Assembly (NCBI GenBank): GCA_025060625.1
Contig: JANXBR010000005.1
Span: 1 to 41,320, forward strand
Length of the DNA stretch: 41,320 nt
Direction of reading: 5' to 3'
From: Thermodesulfovibrio sp.
Lineage (GTDB): Bacteria > Nitrospirota > Thermodesulfovibrionia > Thermodesulfovibrionales > Thermodesulfovibrionaceae
Shown: piece by piece, positions 19,364 to 29,121 of the stretch
Layout of the letters: each line of letters begins with the position of its first letter
Position numbering within the stretch: the stretch's first letter is position 1
Translations under genes and position numbers: made by a program
Notes under the pieces: generated by a model
Seen by the model: only the letters and a program-made list of their open reading frames with translations
Database searches by the model: none
What the model was told of the DNA's origin: nothing

Positions 19364-19370
19364 AAAAATT

Positions 19371-20405
19371 CTATTTTATATAAGTTTTCCAGTATTTTCT
19401 AATTTTATCTTTTAGATTTGAAGGTAATGGAACATAATCAAGCTTTTTAACAGTGCTATCACCACTTTTAAATGCCTATTCAAAGAATTTTATTACAGTC
19501 TTGTTTATATCGTTTTTTTCCTTGCAAGAAGAATATAAGTAGCACTGGTAATAGGCAATGCCTTTTTACCGGGTGCATTTGTCATCCATGAATAGAAGTG
19601 AGTTTTTGTATCAAGATTTGCTGAAGATGCAGCCTTAGCAAAGCTTTCAAAGTCCGCTGCCACAATCTGCCCTGCAGGATTTTTAAGTTTTGAAACAGCC
19701 AGTTTATTCTGTTTTGCATAGGCAAATTCAACATTTCCAATGGAGTTTTGCGTTCTCTTCTCATTGTTTGCCACTCATTCATTGCCTTTACTTCCAGTTC
19801 TCCATTTTACAGATGTTCCATATCCCACATTGTAAGCCCAGTTTTTACATGCACCACTTAGATAGTGATTGAAAATAGTGGTTGTTCCCGAACCATCGGA
19901 ACGATAAATGACTGTTATGGGTTTTGACGGTAACTTTAGATTAGGATTTAGTGCTTTAATTTTAGGGTCATCCCAGTTCTTTATCTAACCAAGAAATATC
20001 TCGTAAATTGTTGTTCCGTCAAGAACCAAGTTTCCGGAGGTTATACCCTGGATATTTACAACGGGAACAACCCCACCAATAACAGCAGGAAATTGCAAAA
20101 GTTTTGAATTTTCTATTTCTTCAGGCTTAAGTGCCATATAAGAGGCGCCAAAATGAACTGTTCTCTCTGTAATCTGTCTTATTCAATCACCCGAGCCAAT
20201 GGATTGATAGTTAACCTTAATTCCTATGACTTTTTTATAATCATCTGCCCAGCTTGAATAAAGAGGATAGGGAAAGGTTACACAAGCTCCATTAATCATG
20301 CCAGCAGAGTATGAATGGGCAAAATTTAACAAAATAAACACTAAAGAGATTAAAATTATCCATTTTTTATTGATAAAAATCTTCCTTAAGTAATTGATTT
20401 TTCAT
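19371..20405 (-). pseudogene. Decayed phosphate ABC transporter substrate-binding gene (pstS-like)
   Basis: Minus-strand reading gives PstS-like sequence interrupted by GSGD*IRQITERTVHFGAS, EIFLG*IKNWDDPKI, GNE*VANNEKRTQNSIGNVEFAYA, a frame change at an A7 run (ARKK/NDINKTVIKFFE) and FFE*AFKSGDSTVKKLDYVPLPSNLKDKIRKYWKTYIK. The SD/ATG at 20405 is also out of frame with the signal peptide. Confidence 0.9.
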
Positions 20406-20427
20406 ATTTTATCACACCTCAATTTTT

Positions 20428-20482
20428 TGTAACAGAAATTTAACATTTCCGTAAAATTACTGTAACATTAACCCTCTATACT
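20428..20482 (+). promoter_or_regulatory. Pho-box array and -10 of the pst operon
   Basis: TGTAACA-gaaa-TTTAACA-tttc-CGTAAAA-ttac-TGTAACA-ttaaccctc-TATACT; four units at 11-bp period upstream of pstS. Confidence 0.85.
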
Positions 20483-20521
20483 AAATCTATAAAAATATCA
20501 AAATCAAAAAGGAGGAAGTTT

Positions 20522-21541
20522 ATGAGAAGTTTAAGACGTTTATTCTTAAGTAGCTTTATCTTGTCTGTCTTAGTCTTGTTCATCTCTTCTGTCACAGTCA
20601 ATGCTCAACCTATTATTAAGATTGATGGATCTTCAACTGTTTTTCCAATTACAGAGGGTGTGGCTGAGGATTTCCAGAAAGCAAAGAAAGGTGCAGTAAA
20701 GATAACAGTTGGTATTTCAGGGACTGGTGGTGGATTTAAGAGATTTTGTAGAGGTGAGACAGACATTTCCAATGCATCAAGACCTATCATGAAAAAAGAA
20801 ATTGAAGCATGTAAAGAGGCAGGAATTAGATATATAGAACTCCCAATTGCCTATGACGCTCTTTCTGTTTTTGTTAATGTAAAAAACAAATGGATAAAGG
20901 ATGACTGTATTACTATTGAGCAACTTAAAAAAATGTGGGAGCCTGATGCACAGGGTAAAATAACAAAATGGAATCAGGTTGACCCAAGTTGGCCAGACAA
21001 AAACTTAAGACTTGCAGGTCCTGGCGCAGATTCAGGGACATTTGATTACTTTACCGAGGCTGTCGTAGGTAAAGCAAAGGCAAGCAGGGGTGATTATGTG
21101 GCAAGTGAAGATGACAATGTAATTATGAACGCAGTTATTAAGGAGGAAGGTGGACTCGGTTATGTAGGGTTAGCCTATGTTCTTGAGAATAAAGGAAAAG
21201 TAAAACCTCTTTCAGTTAAAAATCCTAAGACTGGAAAATGTGTTTTACCAAGTGACAAAACAGTTATGGATGGATCCTATCAGCCACTTTCAAGACCTCT
21301 CTTTATCTATATAAACGAAAAGGCTGCAAAGGAAAGACCAGAGGTTAAAGAGTTTGTAGATTATTATCTCAAAAATGCAGCTAAGATATCAAAACAAGTA
21401 GGATATATACCTCTTCCAGCAAAAGCTTATGATCTGGCAGCTGAGAGATTCAAAAAGATGCATGTTGGAACAGTTTTTGGTGGTGAACCACAGGTTGGAT
21501 TAACAGTTGAAGAGCTACTAAAGAGAGAGGCGAAATACTAA
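20522..21541 (+). CDS. pstS: Phosphate ABC transporter substrate-binding protein
   Basis: Signal peptide; IIKIDGSSTVFPITEGVAEDFQK, GISGTGGGFKRFCRGETDISNASRPI, LAGPGADSGTFDYFTEAV; followed by pstCAB. Confidence 0.96.
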   Translation: MRSLRRLFLSSFILSVLVLFISSVTVNAQPIIKIDGSSTVFPITEGVAEDFQKAKKGAVKITVGISGTGGGFKRFCRGETDISNASRPIMKKEIEACKEAGIRYIELPIAYDALSVFVNVKNKWIKDDCITIEQLKKMWEPDAQGKITKWNQVDPSWPDKNLRLAGPGADSGTFDYFTEAVVGKAKASRGDYVASEDDNVIMNAVIKEEGGLGYVGLAYVLENKGKVKPLSVKNPKTGKCVLPSDKTVMDGSYQPLSRPLFIYINEKAAKERPEVKEFVDYYLKNAAKISKQVGYIPLPAKAYDLAAERFKKMHVGTVFGGEPQVGLTVEELLKREAKY

Positions 21542-21553
21542 GGGAGAGATATT

Positions 21554-22447
21554 TTGTTAACTTTCATAACACGAAAAAAAATCTTAGATAGATTTATGCT
21601 GGCGGTGTTTTTCACCGCCGGCTTTATTACTATATTTATCACTGTTGGCATAGTTTATGTTTTACTGGCGGACTCAATTAAGTTTTTTCAAGAAGTATCA
21701 ATTAAAGAATTTCTTACAGAAAAGGAGTGGACACCAGTTTTTGCCACTAAAAAATTCGGAATCTGGCCCCTAATATCAGGTACCTTTCTAATTGCTGCAA
21801 TTGCTATGGTAGTGTCAATTCCTCTTGGAATTTTAATTGCCATATATCTTAGCGAGTATGCTTCAGTAAGGGTAAAGGAAATAGCAAAACCAATAATTGA
21901 GTTTATGGAGGCTATCCCAACGGTAGTATATGGTTATTTTACTCTTCTATTTGTGACACCAATTCTTCAGTCTATAGTTCCAGATTTAGAAGCCTTTAAC
22001 TCTCTTGCACCAGGGATTGTTCTTGGATTTATGATTCTTCCCTATACAGCTTCTATGGCAGAAGATTCAATGAAAGGAGTTCCTCAAAGAATAAGGGAAG
22101 CCTCATACGCACTTGGAGCAACCAAATTGAGAACTGCAGTAACAATCGTAATTCCAGCAGCAATTTCAGGAATTGTAGCAGGTTTTATACTTGGAGCATC
22201 AAGAGCAATTGGAGAGACAATGGTAGTTGCCATAGCAGCAGGAATGTATCCTAATTTAACCTTAGACCCAAGAGAACCCATTCAAACAATGACTGGTTAT
22301 ATAGTTCAAGTTGCTTTAGGAGATTTACCCTATGGTTCTATTGAGTATCTGTCAATATTTGCAGTTGGATTAGCTCTGTTTATAATCGCTTTTATTTTTA
22401 ACTCAATTGCCCTTTGGCTTAGATCAAGAATAAGAGAGGCTTATTAA
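21554..22447 (+). CDS. pstC: Phosphate ABC transporter permease PstC (TTG start)
   Basis: Multiple TM segments; [96 protein letters not shown]. Confidence 0.96.
   Translation: MLTFITRKKILDRFMLAVFFTAGFITIFITVGIVYVLLADSIKFFQEVSIKEFLTEKEWTPVFATKKFGIWPLISGTFLIAAIAMVVSIPLGILIAIYLSEYASVRVKEIAKPIIEFMEAIPTVVYGYFTLLFVTPILQSIVPDLEAFNSLAPGIVLGFMILPYTASMAEDSMKGVPQRIREASYALGATKLRTAVTIVIPAAISGIVAGFILGASRAIGETMVVAIAAGMYPNLTLDPREPIQTMTGYIVQVALGDLPYGSIEYLSIFAVGLALFIIAFIFNSIALWLRSRIREAY
21598..21622 (+). other. GC-rich hairpin inside the 5' part of pstC
   Basis: GCTGGCGGTG-TTTTT-CACCGCCGGC (10-bp stem with one G-T pair), followed by TTTATTA. Confidence 0.7.
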
Positions 22448-22452
22448 ACAAT

Positions 22453-23382
22453 ATGAACAAAAAAGACAAGATTTCTGATTCAAAGGCTGATATAATATAT
22501 CCTATATTTGGTTTCATTGGATTTTTTTTAGTTATTTCATTTCTTGTTACTCTTATTATTGACATACTTATAGATGGTTATGAAAAACTTGTTGATCCTT
22601 CCTTTTATGTTTCATATCCATCAAGATTTCCTGAAAAAGCTGGTATACTTTCAGGATGGGTTGGAACCACGCTTGTAATGGCTGGTGCTATATTCTGGTC
22701 ACTATTGATAGGGATACCAGCGGGAATTTATCTTGAAGAGTATGCAACAAAAAGAGGCATTATTGGTAAAATTGAGCATATAATTGAACTTAATATAAAT
22801 AATCTTGCTGCAGTTCCTGCAATTATATATGGACTTTTAGCATTAGGTATATTTGTATACAGGTTTCAATTGGGAGAGAGTATTCTAACTGCAGGACTAA
22901 CCTTAGCAATTCTTATGCTACCCGTAATCGTGGTAAATACGAGAGAGGCAATAAGAAGAATTCCCCGTGATATAAGAGAAGGGGCTTATGCAGTGGGTGC
23001 TACAAAATGGGATACAGTGAGAGACCATATATTGCCGTACTCTCTTGGAGGTATTCTTACAGGATTAATAATTGCAGCATCCCGTGCAATAGGTGAAACA
23101 GCTCCTCTTGTAACAATAGGTGCTTTAACATTTATTGCCTTCCTGCCTCCATCACCTTTTGTTTCAGAGTTTCCTTTTTTATCACCAGAAAAGGCATGGG
23201 AGTTATTTATGTCACCTTTTACAGTTTTACCAATACAGATTTTTAACTGGGTTTCAAGGCCTCAGGCTGCCTTTCAGATAAATGCTGCAGCTGCAGGTTT
23301 TGTATTATTAATTTTAACAGTACTAATGAACGCTTTAGCTTACTACTTTAGGCAGAAAGTGAGGAGAAAATATATATGGTAA
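22453..23382 (+). CDS. pstA: Phosphate ABC transporter permease PstA
   Basis: [69 protein letters not shown]. Confidence 0.96.
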   Translation: MNKKDKISDSKADIIYPIFGFIGFFLVISFLVTLIIDILIDGYEKLVDPSFYVSYPSRFPEKAGILSGWVGTTLVMAGAIFWSLLIGIPAGIYLEEYATKRGIIGKIEHIIELNINNLAAVPAIIYGLLALGIFVYRFQLGESILTAGLTLAILMLPVIVVNTREAIRRIPRDIREGAYAVGATKWDTVRDHILPYSLGGILTGLIIAASRAIGETAPLVTIGALTFIAFLPPSPFVSEFPFLSPEKAWELFMSPFTVLPIQIFNWVSRPQAAFQINAAAAGFVLLILTVLMNALAYYFRQKVRRKYIW

Positions 23383-24248
23383 TGGTTAATACTATAATTG
23401 ATAGCATTAAATCTCTATTTTTAGGAGCAACAAATAGGTCTATGGAAGATATTAAGTCTAAGACAAAGGATAACTTTAAGAGAGAGGGTGATGTCAAACT
23501 TGAAGTAAAAGAGCTAAATTTTTATTATGGTGAATTTAAAGCTTTGAAAAATATAAATTTAAAAATTCCTACAAAAAAAATTACAGCACTAATAGGTCCC
23601 AGTGGCTGCGGAAAGACCACACTGCTAAGATGTTTTAACAGAATGCATGACCTATATCCTGGTTCAAAGTATGAGGGTTCTATAATTTTTCATCCTGATG
23701 GAATAAATATAGCAAGTCCACATATAGACCTACTTGATTTAAGGCGTAGAGTGGGAATGGTATTTCAAAGACCCAATCCTTTTCCTAAATCAATATTTGA
23801 AAATGTTGCTTATGGATTAAGGGTAAACGGAGTAAGGGATAAAAAATTAATTAAGGAAAGAGTTGAATGGGCACTTCAGTCTGCAGCACTTTGGGATGAA
23901 GTTAAGGATAGACTTGATGCAAATGCTTACTCTCTTTCAGGTGGGCAACAGCAGAGACTTTGCATTGCAAGAGCCATTGCAATTGAGCCAGATATAGTCT
24001 TATTTGATGAACCAACCAGTGCCCTTGATCCCATATCAACCTCTAAGATTGAAGAGTTAATAATGACTCTTAAGGAAAAACTTACAATAATCATTGTAAC
24101 CCACAATATGCAGCAGGCAGCAAGAGTGTCAGATTATACAGGTTTCATGTATTTAGGAGAACTAATTGAATTTGATAAAACACAAAAAATATTCACCATA
24201 CCTTCGCAAAAATTAACAGAAGATTATATAACAGGTAGATTTGGATAA
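23376..24248 (+). CDS. pstB: Phosphate ABC transporter ATP-binding protein PstB
   Basis: Walker [72 protein letters not shown]. Confidence 0.98.
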   Translation: MVMVNTIIDSIKSLFLGATNRSMEDIKSKTKDNFKREGDVKLEVKELNFYYGEFKALKNINLKIPTKKITALIGPSGCGKTTLLRCFNRMHDLYPGSKYEGSIIFHPDGINIASPHIDLLDLRRRVGMVFQRPNPFPKSIFENVAYGLRVNGVRDKKLIKERVEWALQSAALWDEVKDRLDANAYSLSGGQQQRLCIARAIAIEPDIVLFDEPTSALDPISTSKIEELIMTLKEKLTIIIVTHNMQQAARVSDYTGFMYLGELIEFDKTQKIFTIPSQKLTEDYITGRFG

Positions 24249-24250
24249 AA

Positions 24251-24667
24251 ATGATTCACTTCTTTTGTCCTTCTTGCTGGAGAGGAATATTAGAAAATAT
24301 AGTTATCTGTCCCTATTGTAACTATGATTTAAAAGATTTTAATGCTTTATCTTATGATGATAAGTTAATACTATCACTAAAACATCCTGTTAAGGAAATA
24401 AGAAGACTGGTAATTTTTGTAATTGGATTAAAAAAATTAAAAAAAGCACTACCAGAACTGGAGAAAATGATTGATCACGAAGAAGATCCAATCATATTAA
24501 TTGAGATTGTAAAAGCCTTGCGACAAATAAATGATAAAGACTCAAAGGCAATTCTGGAAAAGATGCGATCTCACAGATTTTCAATAATATCTCAATACAT
24601 TGAACAGATAGAAAATCCTCAAATTAAAGAATTTTATGGCAAGACAATAAATTTTAATAACAAATAA
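24251..24667 (+). CDS. Small zinc-ribbon + HEAT-repeat-like protein encoded between pstB and phoU
   Basis: FFCPSCWRGILENIVICPYC (two CxxC) followed by HEAT-like helices (HPVKEIRRLVIFVIGLKKLKKALPELEKMIDHEEDPIILIEIVKALRQI); start 2 nt after pstB stop. Confidence 0.75.
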   Translation: MIHFFCPSCWRGILENIVICPYCNYDLKDFNALSYDDKLILSLKHPVKEIRRLVIFVIGLKKLKKALPELEKMIDHEEDPIILIEIVKALRQINDKDSKAILEKMRSHRFSIISQYIEQIENPQIKEFYGKTINFNNK

Positions 24668-24669
24668 GC

Positions 24670-24699
24670 TTGTTAATAAAAATTTCCAAGCTGTATAAT
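24670..24699 (+). promoter_or_regulatory. Candidate sigma-70 promoter for phoU
   Basis: TTGTTA - 18 bp - TATAAT, about 28 bp upstream of the phoU start; no 11-bp Pho repeats seen. Confidence 0.5.
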
Positions 24700-24726
24700 A
24701 AGCTAATGAATGATTAGGAGGATGGG

Positions 24727-25431
24727 ATGGGTGTTTTAGATGATGAACTGAGAAAACTAAAGGAAAGGATATTAATACTTGGGTGTCTTGTCGAAGAAGG
24801 GATAAGAAAGGCTATTAAGGCATTAATTGACAGAGAAATTGAATTGGCAAAACAGGTTATATCAAGGGACAACCTTATTAATGGACTTGAGGTTGAAATA
24901 AATGAGGAATGTATAAGACTTATTGCATTAAGACAGCCAATGGCTAAGGATTTAAGATTTATAACCACTGCAATGAAAATATGCACGGATTTAGAGCGTA
25001 TGGGAGATTTTGCAGTAAATATTGCAGAGAGAGCCATTGAATTAGCTCAAGAGCCTTTTTTAAAACCCTTTGTTAATATTCCAAAAATGGCTGAAATAAC
25101 GGAAAGTATGGTTGAAGATGCTATTAATGCCTTTGTAAAAGAAGATGTGGATTTATGTTATGAGGTAATTAAGAGAGATGATCAGGTAGATGAATTATTA
25201 GAGAACAATCATAATGAACTGTTTGAACTTATGGTAAAAAATCCCGAGATTATCCCACTTGCCATTAAAAGAATGTTTATTGCTAAATATCTTGAAAGAA
25301 TATCTGATCATGCAACAAACATAGCAGAGATGGTTATTTATATGGTTGAAGGAAAGATGCTCAGAGGAACCTTTGTAACCGAGGAAATTCAGAAACTTTG
25401 TCTTGAAGATTTTCTATCAAGACAAAAATAA
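24727..25431 (+). CDS. phoU: Phosphate transport system regulator PhoU
   Basis: LKERILILGCLVEEGIRKAIKALIDRE, ITTAMKICTDLERMGDFAVNIAERA, IAKYLERISDHATNIAEMVIYMVEGK. Confidence 0.96.
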   Translation: MGVLDDELRKLKERILILGCLVEEGIRKAIKALIDREIELAKQVISRDNLINGLEVEINEECIRLIALRQPMAKDLRFITTAMKICTDLERMGDFAVNIAERAIELAQEPFLKPFVNIPKMAEITESMVEDAINAFVKEDVDLCYEVIKRDDQVDELLENNHNELFELMVKNPEIIPLAIKRMFIAKYLERISDHATNIAEMVIYMVEGKMLRGTFVTEEIQKLCLEDFLSRQK

Positions 25432-25442
25432 AAAATTAAATT

Positions 25443-26363
25443 TTAATACAACCAGCATCTGACCATATGTCCAGGTGAAACCTCTTGAAGAACAGAAGAT
25501 TCATTCAAACATCTTTTAATTTTACTATTGCATCTTGGATAAAATACACATCCCTTGGATAAATTTTTGAGATCTGGAATACTACCAGGAATTCCCTCTA
25601 TTTTTTTGCCTTCTCTTGGCAAACAATTCAAAAGAGCTTTAGTATAGGGATGTAGAGGGTTTTTAAATATTTCTTCAGTTGAACCAATCTCCATAATTCT
25701 TCCTGCATACAAAACCATAACTCTGTCGGCATATTCACCAAGAATGTTAATGTCATGGGTTATCAAAAGCATTGATCTGTTTTCTTTTTTAACGAGTAAA
25801 TAGAGCAGATCAAGAATTTCTTCCTGCACAGTTACATCAAGAGCAGTTGTCGGTTCATCAGCAATTATAAGTTCTGGTTCACATACAACCGCCATGGCTA
25901 TCATTACTCTCTGTCTCATTCCGCCTGAAAGTTGATGGGGATAACTATTAATTACATGGGATATCTTAAGCTTATGAAATAGTTCCTTTGTTTTTTCCAG
26001 GGCTTCCTTTTTAGATATCTTGTAATGATAAACCAGCATTTCTGCGACTTGATATCCAACCTTTAAAACAGGATTCAAAGAAGTCATTGTATCCTGAAAT
26101 ATGAAGGAGATTTTTTTTCCTCTTATGTTTCTTATTTCTTGAGGATTAAGACTCAGAATATTTTTGTCTTTGAATAATACTTTACCACTTACATAGATAT
26201 ATTCAGGCAAAAGATTTACTATTGATAGTCCAGTTAAAGTTTTTCCACTACCACTTTCACCAACAATAGAAAATATCTCACCTCTGTCTATATGGAAATT
26301 TATATTCTCAATTATGGATACATTTTTGTAAAAAATATTAAGATTTTGAACCTGTAGGAGCAC
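25443..26363 (-). CDS. Oligopeptide/dipeptide-type ABC transporter ATP-binding protein (OppD/DppD family)
   Basis: GESGSGKTLTGLSIVNLLP, FIFQDTMTSLNPVLKVG, HQLSGGMRQRVMIAMAVVCEPELIIADEPTTALDVTVQ, C-terminal CxFYPRC motif (GCVFYPRCNSKIKRC). Confidence 0.93.
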   Translation of the reverse strand: MLLQVQNLNIFYKNVSIIENINFHIDRGEIFSIVGESGSGKTLTGLSIVNLLPEYIYVSGKVLFKDKNILSLNPQEIRNIRGKKISFIFQDTMTSLNPVLKVGYQVAEMLVYHYKISKKEALEKTKELFHKLKISHVINSYPHQLSGGMRQRVMIAMAVVCEPELIIADEPTTALDVTVQEEILDLLYLLVKKENRSMLLITHDINILGEYADRVMVLYAGRIMEIGSTEEIFKNPLHPYTKALLNCLPREGKKIEGIPGSIPDLKNLSKGCVFYPRCNSKIKRCLNESSVLQEVSPGHMVRCWLY

Positions 26364-26364
26364 T

Positions 26365-26643
26365 TCACTTATTTAAAGCTTCTTTAAGAGTCTTGCTCAT
26401 CTTAAAGCCTATTGCTCTTTGAGCAGGAACCTTAATCTGTTGCCCTGTCTTTGGATTTCTCGCAATCCTCTCTGGTCTTTTTTTAACTTTGAAGTTAGCA
26501 AATCCTCTTATTTCAATCTTTTCTCCCCGTGATAGAGTCTCTTTCATGCAGTCAAAAATCATATCTATTATCGTTTCAATCTGCTTTCTTGTTAAAATAT
26601 CTACTCTTTTAGAGACTCTCTCAATTAATTCTGATTTTTTCAT
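26365..26643 (-). CDS. HU/IHF-family DNA-binding protein
   Basis: MKKSELIERVSKRVDILTRKQIETIIDMIF, IEIRGFANFKVKKRPERIARNPKTGQQIKVPAQRAIGFK. Confidence 0.95.
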   Translation of the reverse strand: MKKSELIERVSKRVDILTRKQIETIIDMIFDCMKETLSRGEKIEIRGFANFKVKKRPERIARNPKTGQQIKVPAQRAIGFKMSKTLKEALNK

Positions 26644-26658
26644 ATGTTGCCTCCTTGA

Positions 26659-27519
26659 TTAGTTTTGTATTATTGGTGAATAAAGGTAGTAAATCTGAAT
26701 ATAGGGTAAAAGTCTTTTTAAAAATGATTCGGTATTACCTTTTAATAAATCATATATAATAGTTGACTTCCTTGATACTATCTCTGGTTCACCTTTTATT
26801 TTAGCAATTTGGGCTGCTACCTTAATAGCATGCTCAAGATCTCCTAACTCATCCACAAGACCGAGTTCTTTTGCTTTTGCTCCTGTAAATACTCTTCCAT
26901 CGGCTATTTTTTTAATCTCTTCAAAAGGAACCTTTCTACCTTCTGCCACAGCTCTGATAAACTGCTCATGTATGTCATTTGTTAACCTCTGTAAAATTTC
27001 TCTCTCTTCATTTTGTAAATGTTTAAAAGGTGAGGTGATATCCTTGTATTTACCACTCTTTATTACTTCTGATTTTATTCCTATTTTATCCATCAAACCC
27101 TTAATATTTGGTATTTCTATTAAGACACCTATTGAGCCTGTTAATGTACCTGGATTAGCAACAATTTTCGTAGCAGGACTTGATATATAATAACCTCCCG
27201 AGGCTGCTATAGCACCCATAGATACTACAACTGGTTTATGCTTAATTGTTCTCTTTATCTCCTCATATATTTCCTGTGAGGGAACAACAGCACCACCAGG
27301 ACTGTCTACTCTTAAAACAATAGCTTTTATTGAAGGGTCTTTTCTGTATTGTTTAATCTCATCTATTGTTGACTTGGAATCAACGATAATACCTTTAATG
27401 TAAACAATAGCTATCTTACCTGTAGCCAAGCTACTTTCCATAATTGTTATTAAAAGACTTATCAATATGAGAGTTCCTAAAATGATAAAGAAAATTTTAA
27501 GTTTTTTACTCATCCTCAT
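26659..27519 (-). CDS. sppA: Signal peptide peptidase SppA
   Basis: N-terminal TM, VLRVDSPGGAVVPSQEIY, SMGAIAASGGYYISSPATKIVANPGTLTGSIGVL, K in SGKYKDITSPF. Confidence 0.95.
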   Translation of the reverse strand: MRMSKKLKIFFIILGTLILISLLITIMESSLATGKIAIVYIKGIIVDSKSTIDEIKQYRKDPSIKAIVLRVDSPGGAVVPSQEIYEEIKRTIKHKPVVVSMGAIAASGGYYISSPATKIVANPGTLTGSIGVLIEIPNIKGLMDKIGIKSEVIKSGKYKDITSPFKHLQNEEREILQRLTNDIHEQFIRAVAEGRKVPFEEIKKIADGRVFTGAKAKELGLVDELGDLEHAIKVAAQIAKIKGEPEIVSRKSTIIYDLLKGNTESFLKRLLPYIQIYYLYSPIIQN

Positions 27520-29107
27520 ATATTCCTTTCATACTGAGTCCTATTTTTCTCTTTTCTTTATCTATCTTAACAACAATCACCTTTATTTGGTCACCTTCTT
27601 TTGCAGGATGATTTTTGTCAATTTCTGAATTATAAACCAGTCCTTCTACAATGCCTTCAATATCAACAAACAATCCATGTTCAGTCTTTTTAATGACCTT
27701 GGCATTATAAACCTCACCTACCTTGAATCTTTCTGGAATTTCTTTTATCCATGGGTCTTCGGTAAGTTGTTTTATACCCAGTGAGAGTTTTTCTTTATCT
27801 GGTTCAAGATTTAAAATTATGGCATCAACTTTCTGCCCTTTTTTAAAAACTTGAGAGGGATGGTCAATGTGTTTTGTCCATGAAATATCAGAAATATGAA
27901 CAAGTCCGTCAACACCTTCTGGAAGTCTAACAAATACTCCGAAATCGGTTATTGTCTTAACTTTTCCAGATACTCTGTCACCAACCTTGTATTTTTTAGA
28001 AACGATCTCCCATGGTTTTGGTTTAAGCTGTTTCAAGCTTAGAGAGATTCTTCTGTTTTCCTTGTCTATATCAAGAATTTTAACATTTATCCATTCATCT
28101 ACATCGGCGTAATAGGTGGGATGTTTTGGAGTAGTCCAGTCAAGTTCACTTGTGTGAATTAGTCCTTCTATTCCTTCTTCAAGTTCAACAAAGAGTCCAA
28201 AATCTTCAACCTTAGTTACTTTACCCCTTACCTTCATGCCAACTTGATATTTTTTCTCAATATTTTCCCATGGATCAGCCTTCTTTTGCTTGTATCCAAG
28301 TGATATTCTTTCATTTTCGGTATCAGCCTTCAAAACTATAAATTCATACTCATTACCTATTTCAAAAAATTGTGAGGGATGTTTGATTTTACCCCATGAT
28401 ATATCGGAAATATGTAGAAAACCATCTATTCCGCCAAGATCAACGAAAACTCCATAGTTTGTAATGTTTTTTACAGTTCCTCTTACTTTGGCTCCTTCTT
28501 TAATTTTTTCAGATATTTCTTTTTTAATTTTTTCCTTTTCTTCCTGTAAATAGGATTTTCTCGAAAAAATCAGGGATGTTTTAAGATTTCTCCAAGTTCC
28601 ATATAGGTTTTTTGGTGGCTCAATCTTTTCTATTTTTACCTTAAGAGTCTTTCCTATATATTCATCAAGATTTTTAGGCTTACTAATTTCAAGTAAGGAA
28701 GCTGGAATAAAACCATTTACTCCATAAAAGGATGTTAAAACTCCTCCTTTTGTTTTTCCTACAACCTTTACTTCAACAGGAATTCCTTTTTCATAGGCAT
28801 CAATAAGAATTTGCCAACCCCTTATTTTAAGAGCCCTATCTTTTGATAAAGATATAATTCCTTGAGTATCGTCTATTTTTTCAATGAATACCTCTATTTG
28901 TTCGGATTCTTTTATATTTTTTAATTCTTCTTCTGAAAATTCATTAAGGGGAATAATTCCTTCAAATTTATATCCTACATCTACTATTACACCATCATTT
29001 CTTATACCCATTACTTTGCCTTTTATAATCTCTCCTCTTTCTAAATGAGAAAGTGTTCCTTCATAAAGACTTTCCAAGTCTTGCTTGTCACTTATCTGAT
29101 TCTGCAT
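27506..29107 (-). CDS. rpsA: 30S ribosomal protein S1 (multiple S1 domains)
   Basis: Repeated S1 motifs, e.g. GTVKNITNYGVFVDLGGIDGFLHISDISW, GKVTKVEDFGLFVELEEGIEGLIHTSEL, GKVKTITDFGVFVRLPEGVDGLVHISDISW. Confidence 0.96.
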   Translation of the reverse strand: MQNQISDKQDLESLYEGTLSHLERGEIIKGKVMGIRNDGVIVDVGYKFEGIIPLNEFSEEELKNIKESEQIEVFIEKIDDTQGIISLSKDRALKIRGWQILIDAYEKGIPVEVKVVGKTKGGVLTSFYGVNGFIPASLLEISKPKNLDEYIGKTLKVKIEKIEPPKNLYGTWRNLKTSLIFSRKSYLQEEKEKIKKEISEKIKEGAKVRGTVKNITNYGVFVDLGGIDGFLHISDISWGKIKHPSQFFEIGNEYEFIVLKADTENERISLGYKQKKADPWENIEKKYQVGMKVRGKVTKVEDFGLFVELEEGIEGLIHTSELDWTTPKHPTYYADVDEWINVKILDIDKENRRISLSLKQLKPKPWEIVSKKYKVGDRVSGKVKTITDFGVFVRLPEGVDGLVHISDISWTKHIDHPSQVFKKGQKVDAIILNLEPDKEKLSLGIKQLTEDPWIKEIPERFKVGEVYNAKVIKKTEHGLFVDIEGIVEGLVYNSEIDKNHPAKEGDQIKVIVVKIDKEKRKIGLSMKGIYEDE

Positions 29108-29121
29108 GGCCCTGTTCCTCC

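Noticed and set aside
19371-20405. Possible TGA=Gly recoding, because two in-frame TGA codons in the second pstS replace expected Gly codons
   Set aside because: TGA is used as a normal stop elsewhere (e.g. atpH end at 4201), and the same gene also has in-frame TAG codons and frameshifts, so pseudogenisation is the simpler explanation.
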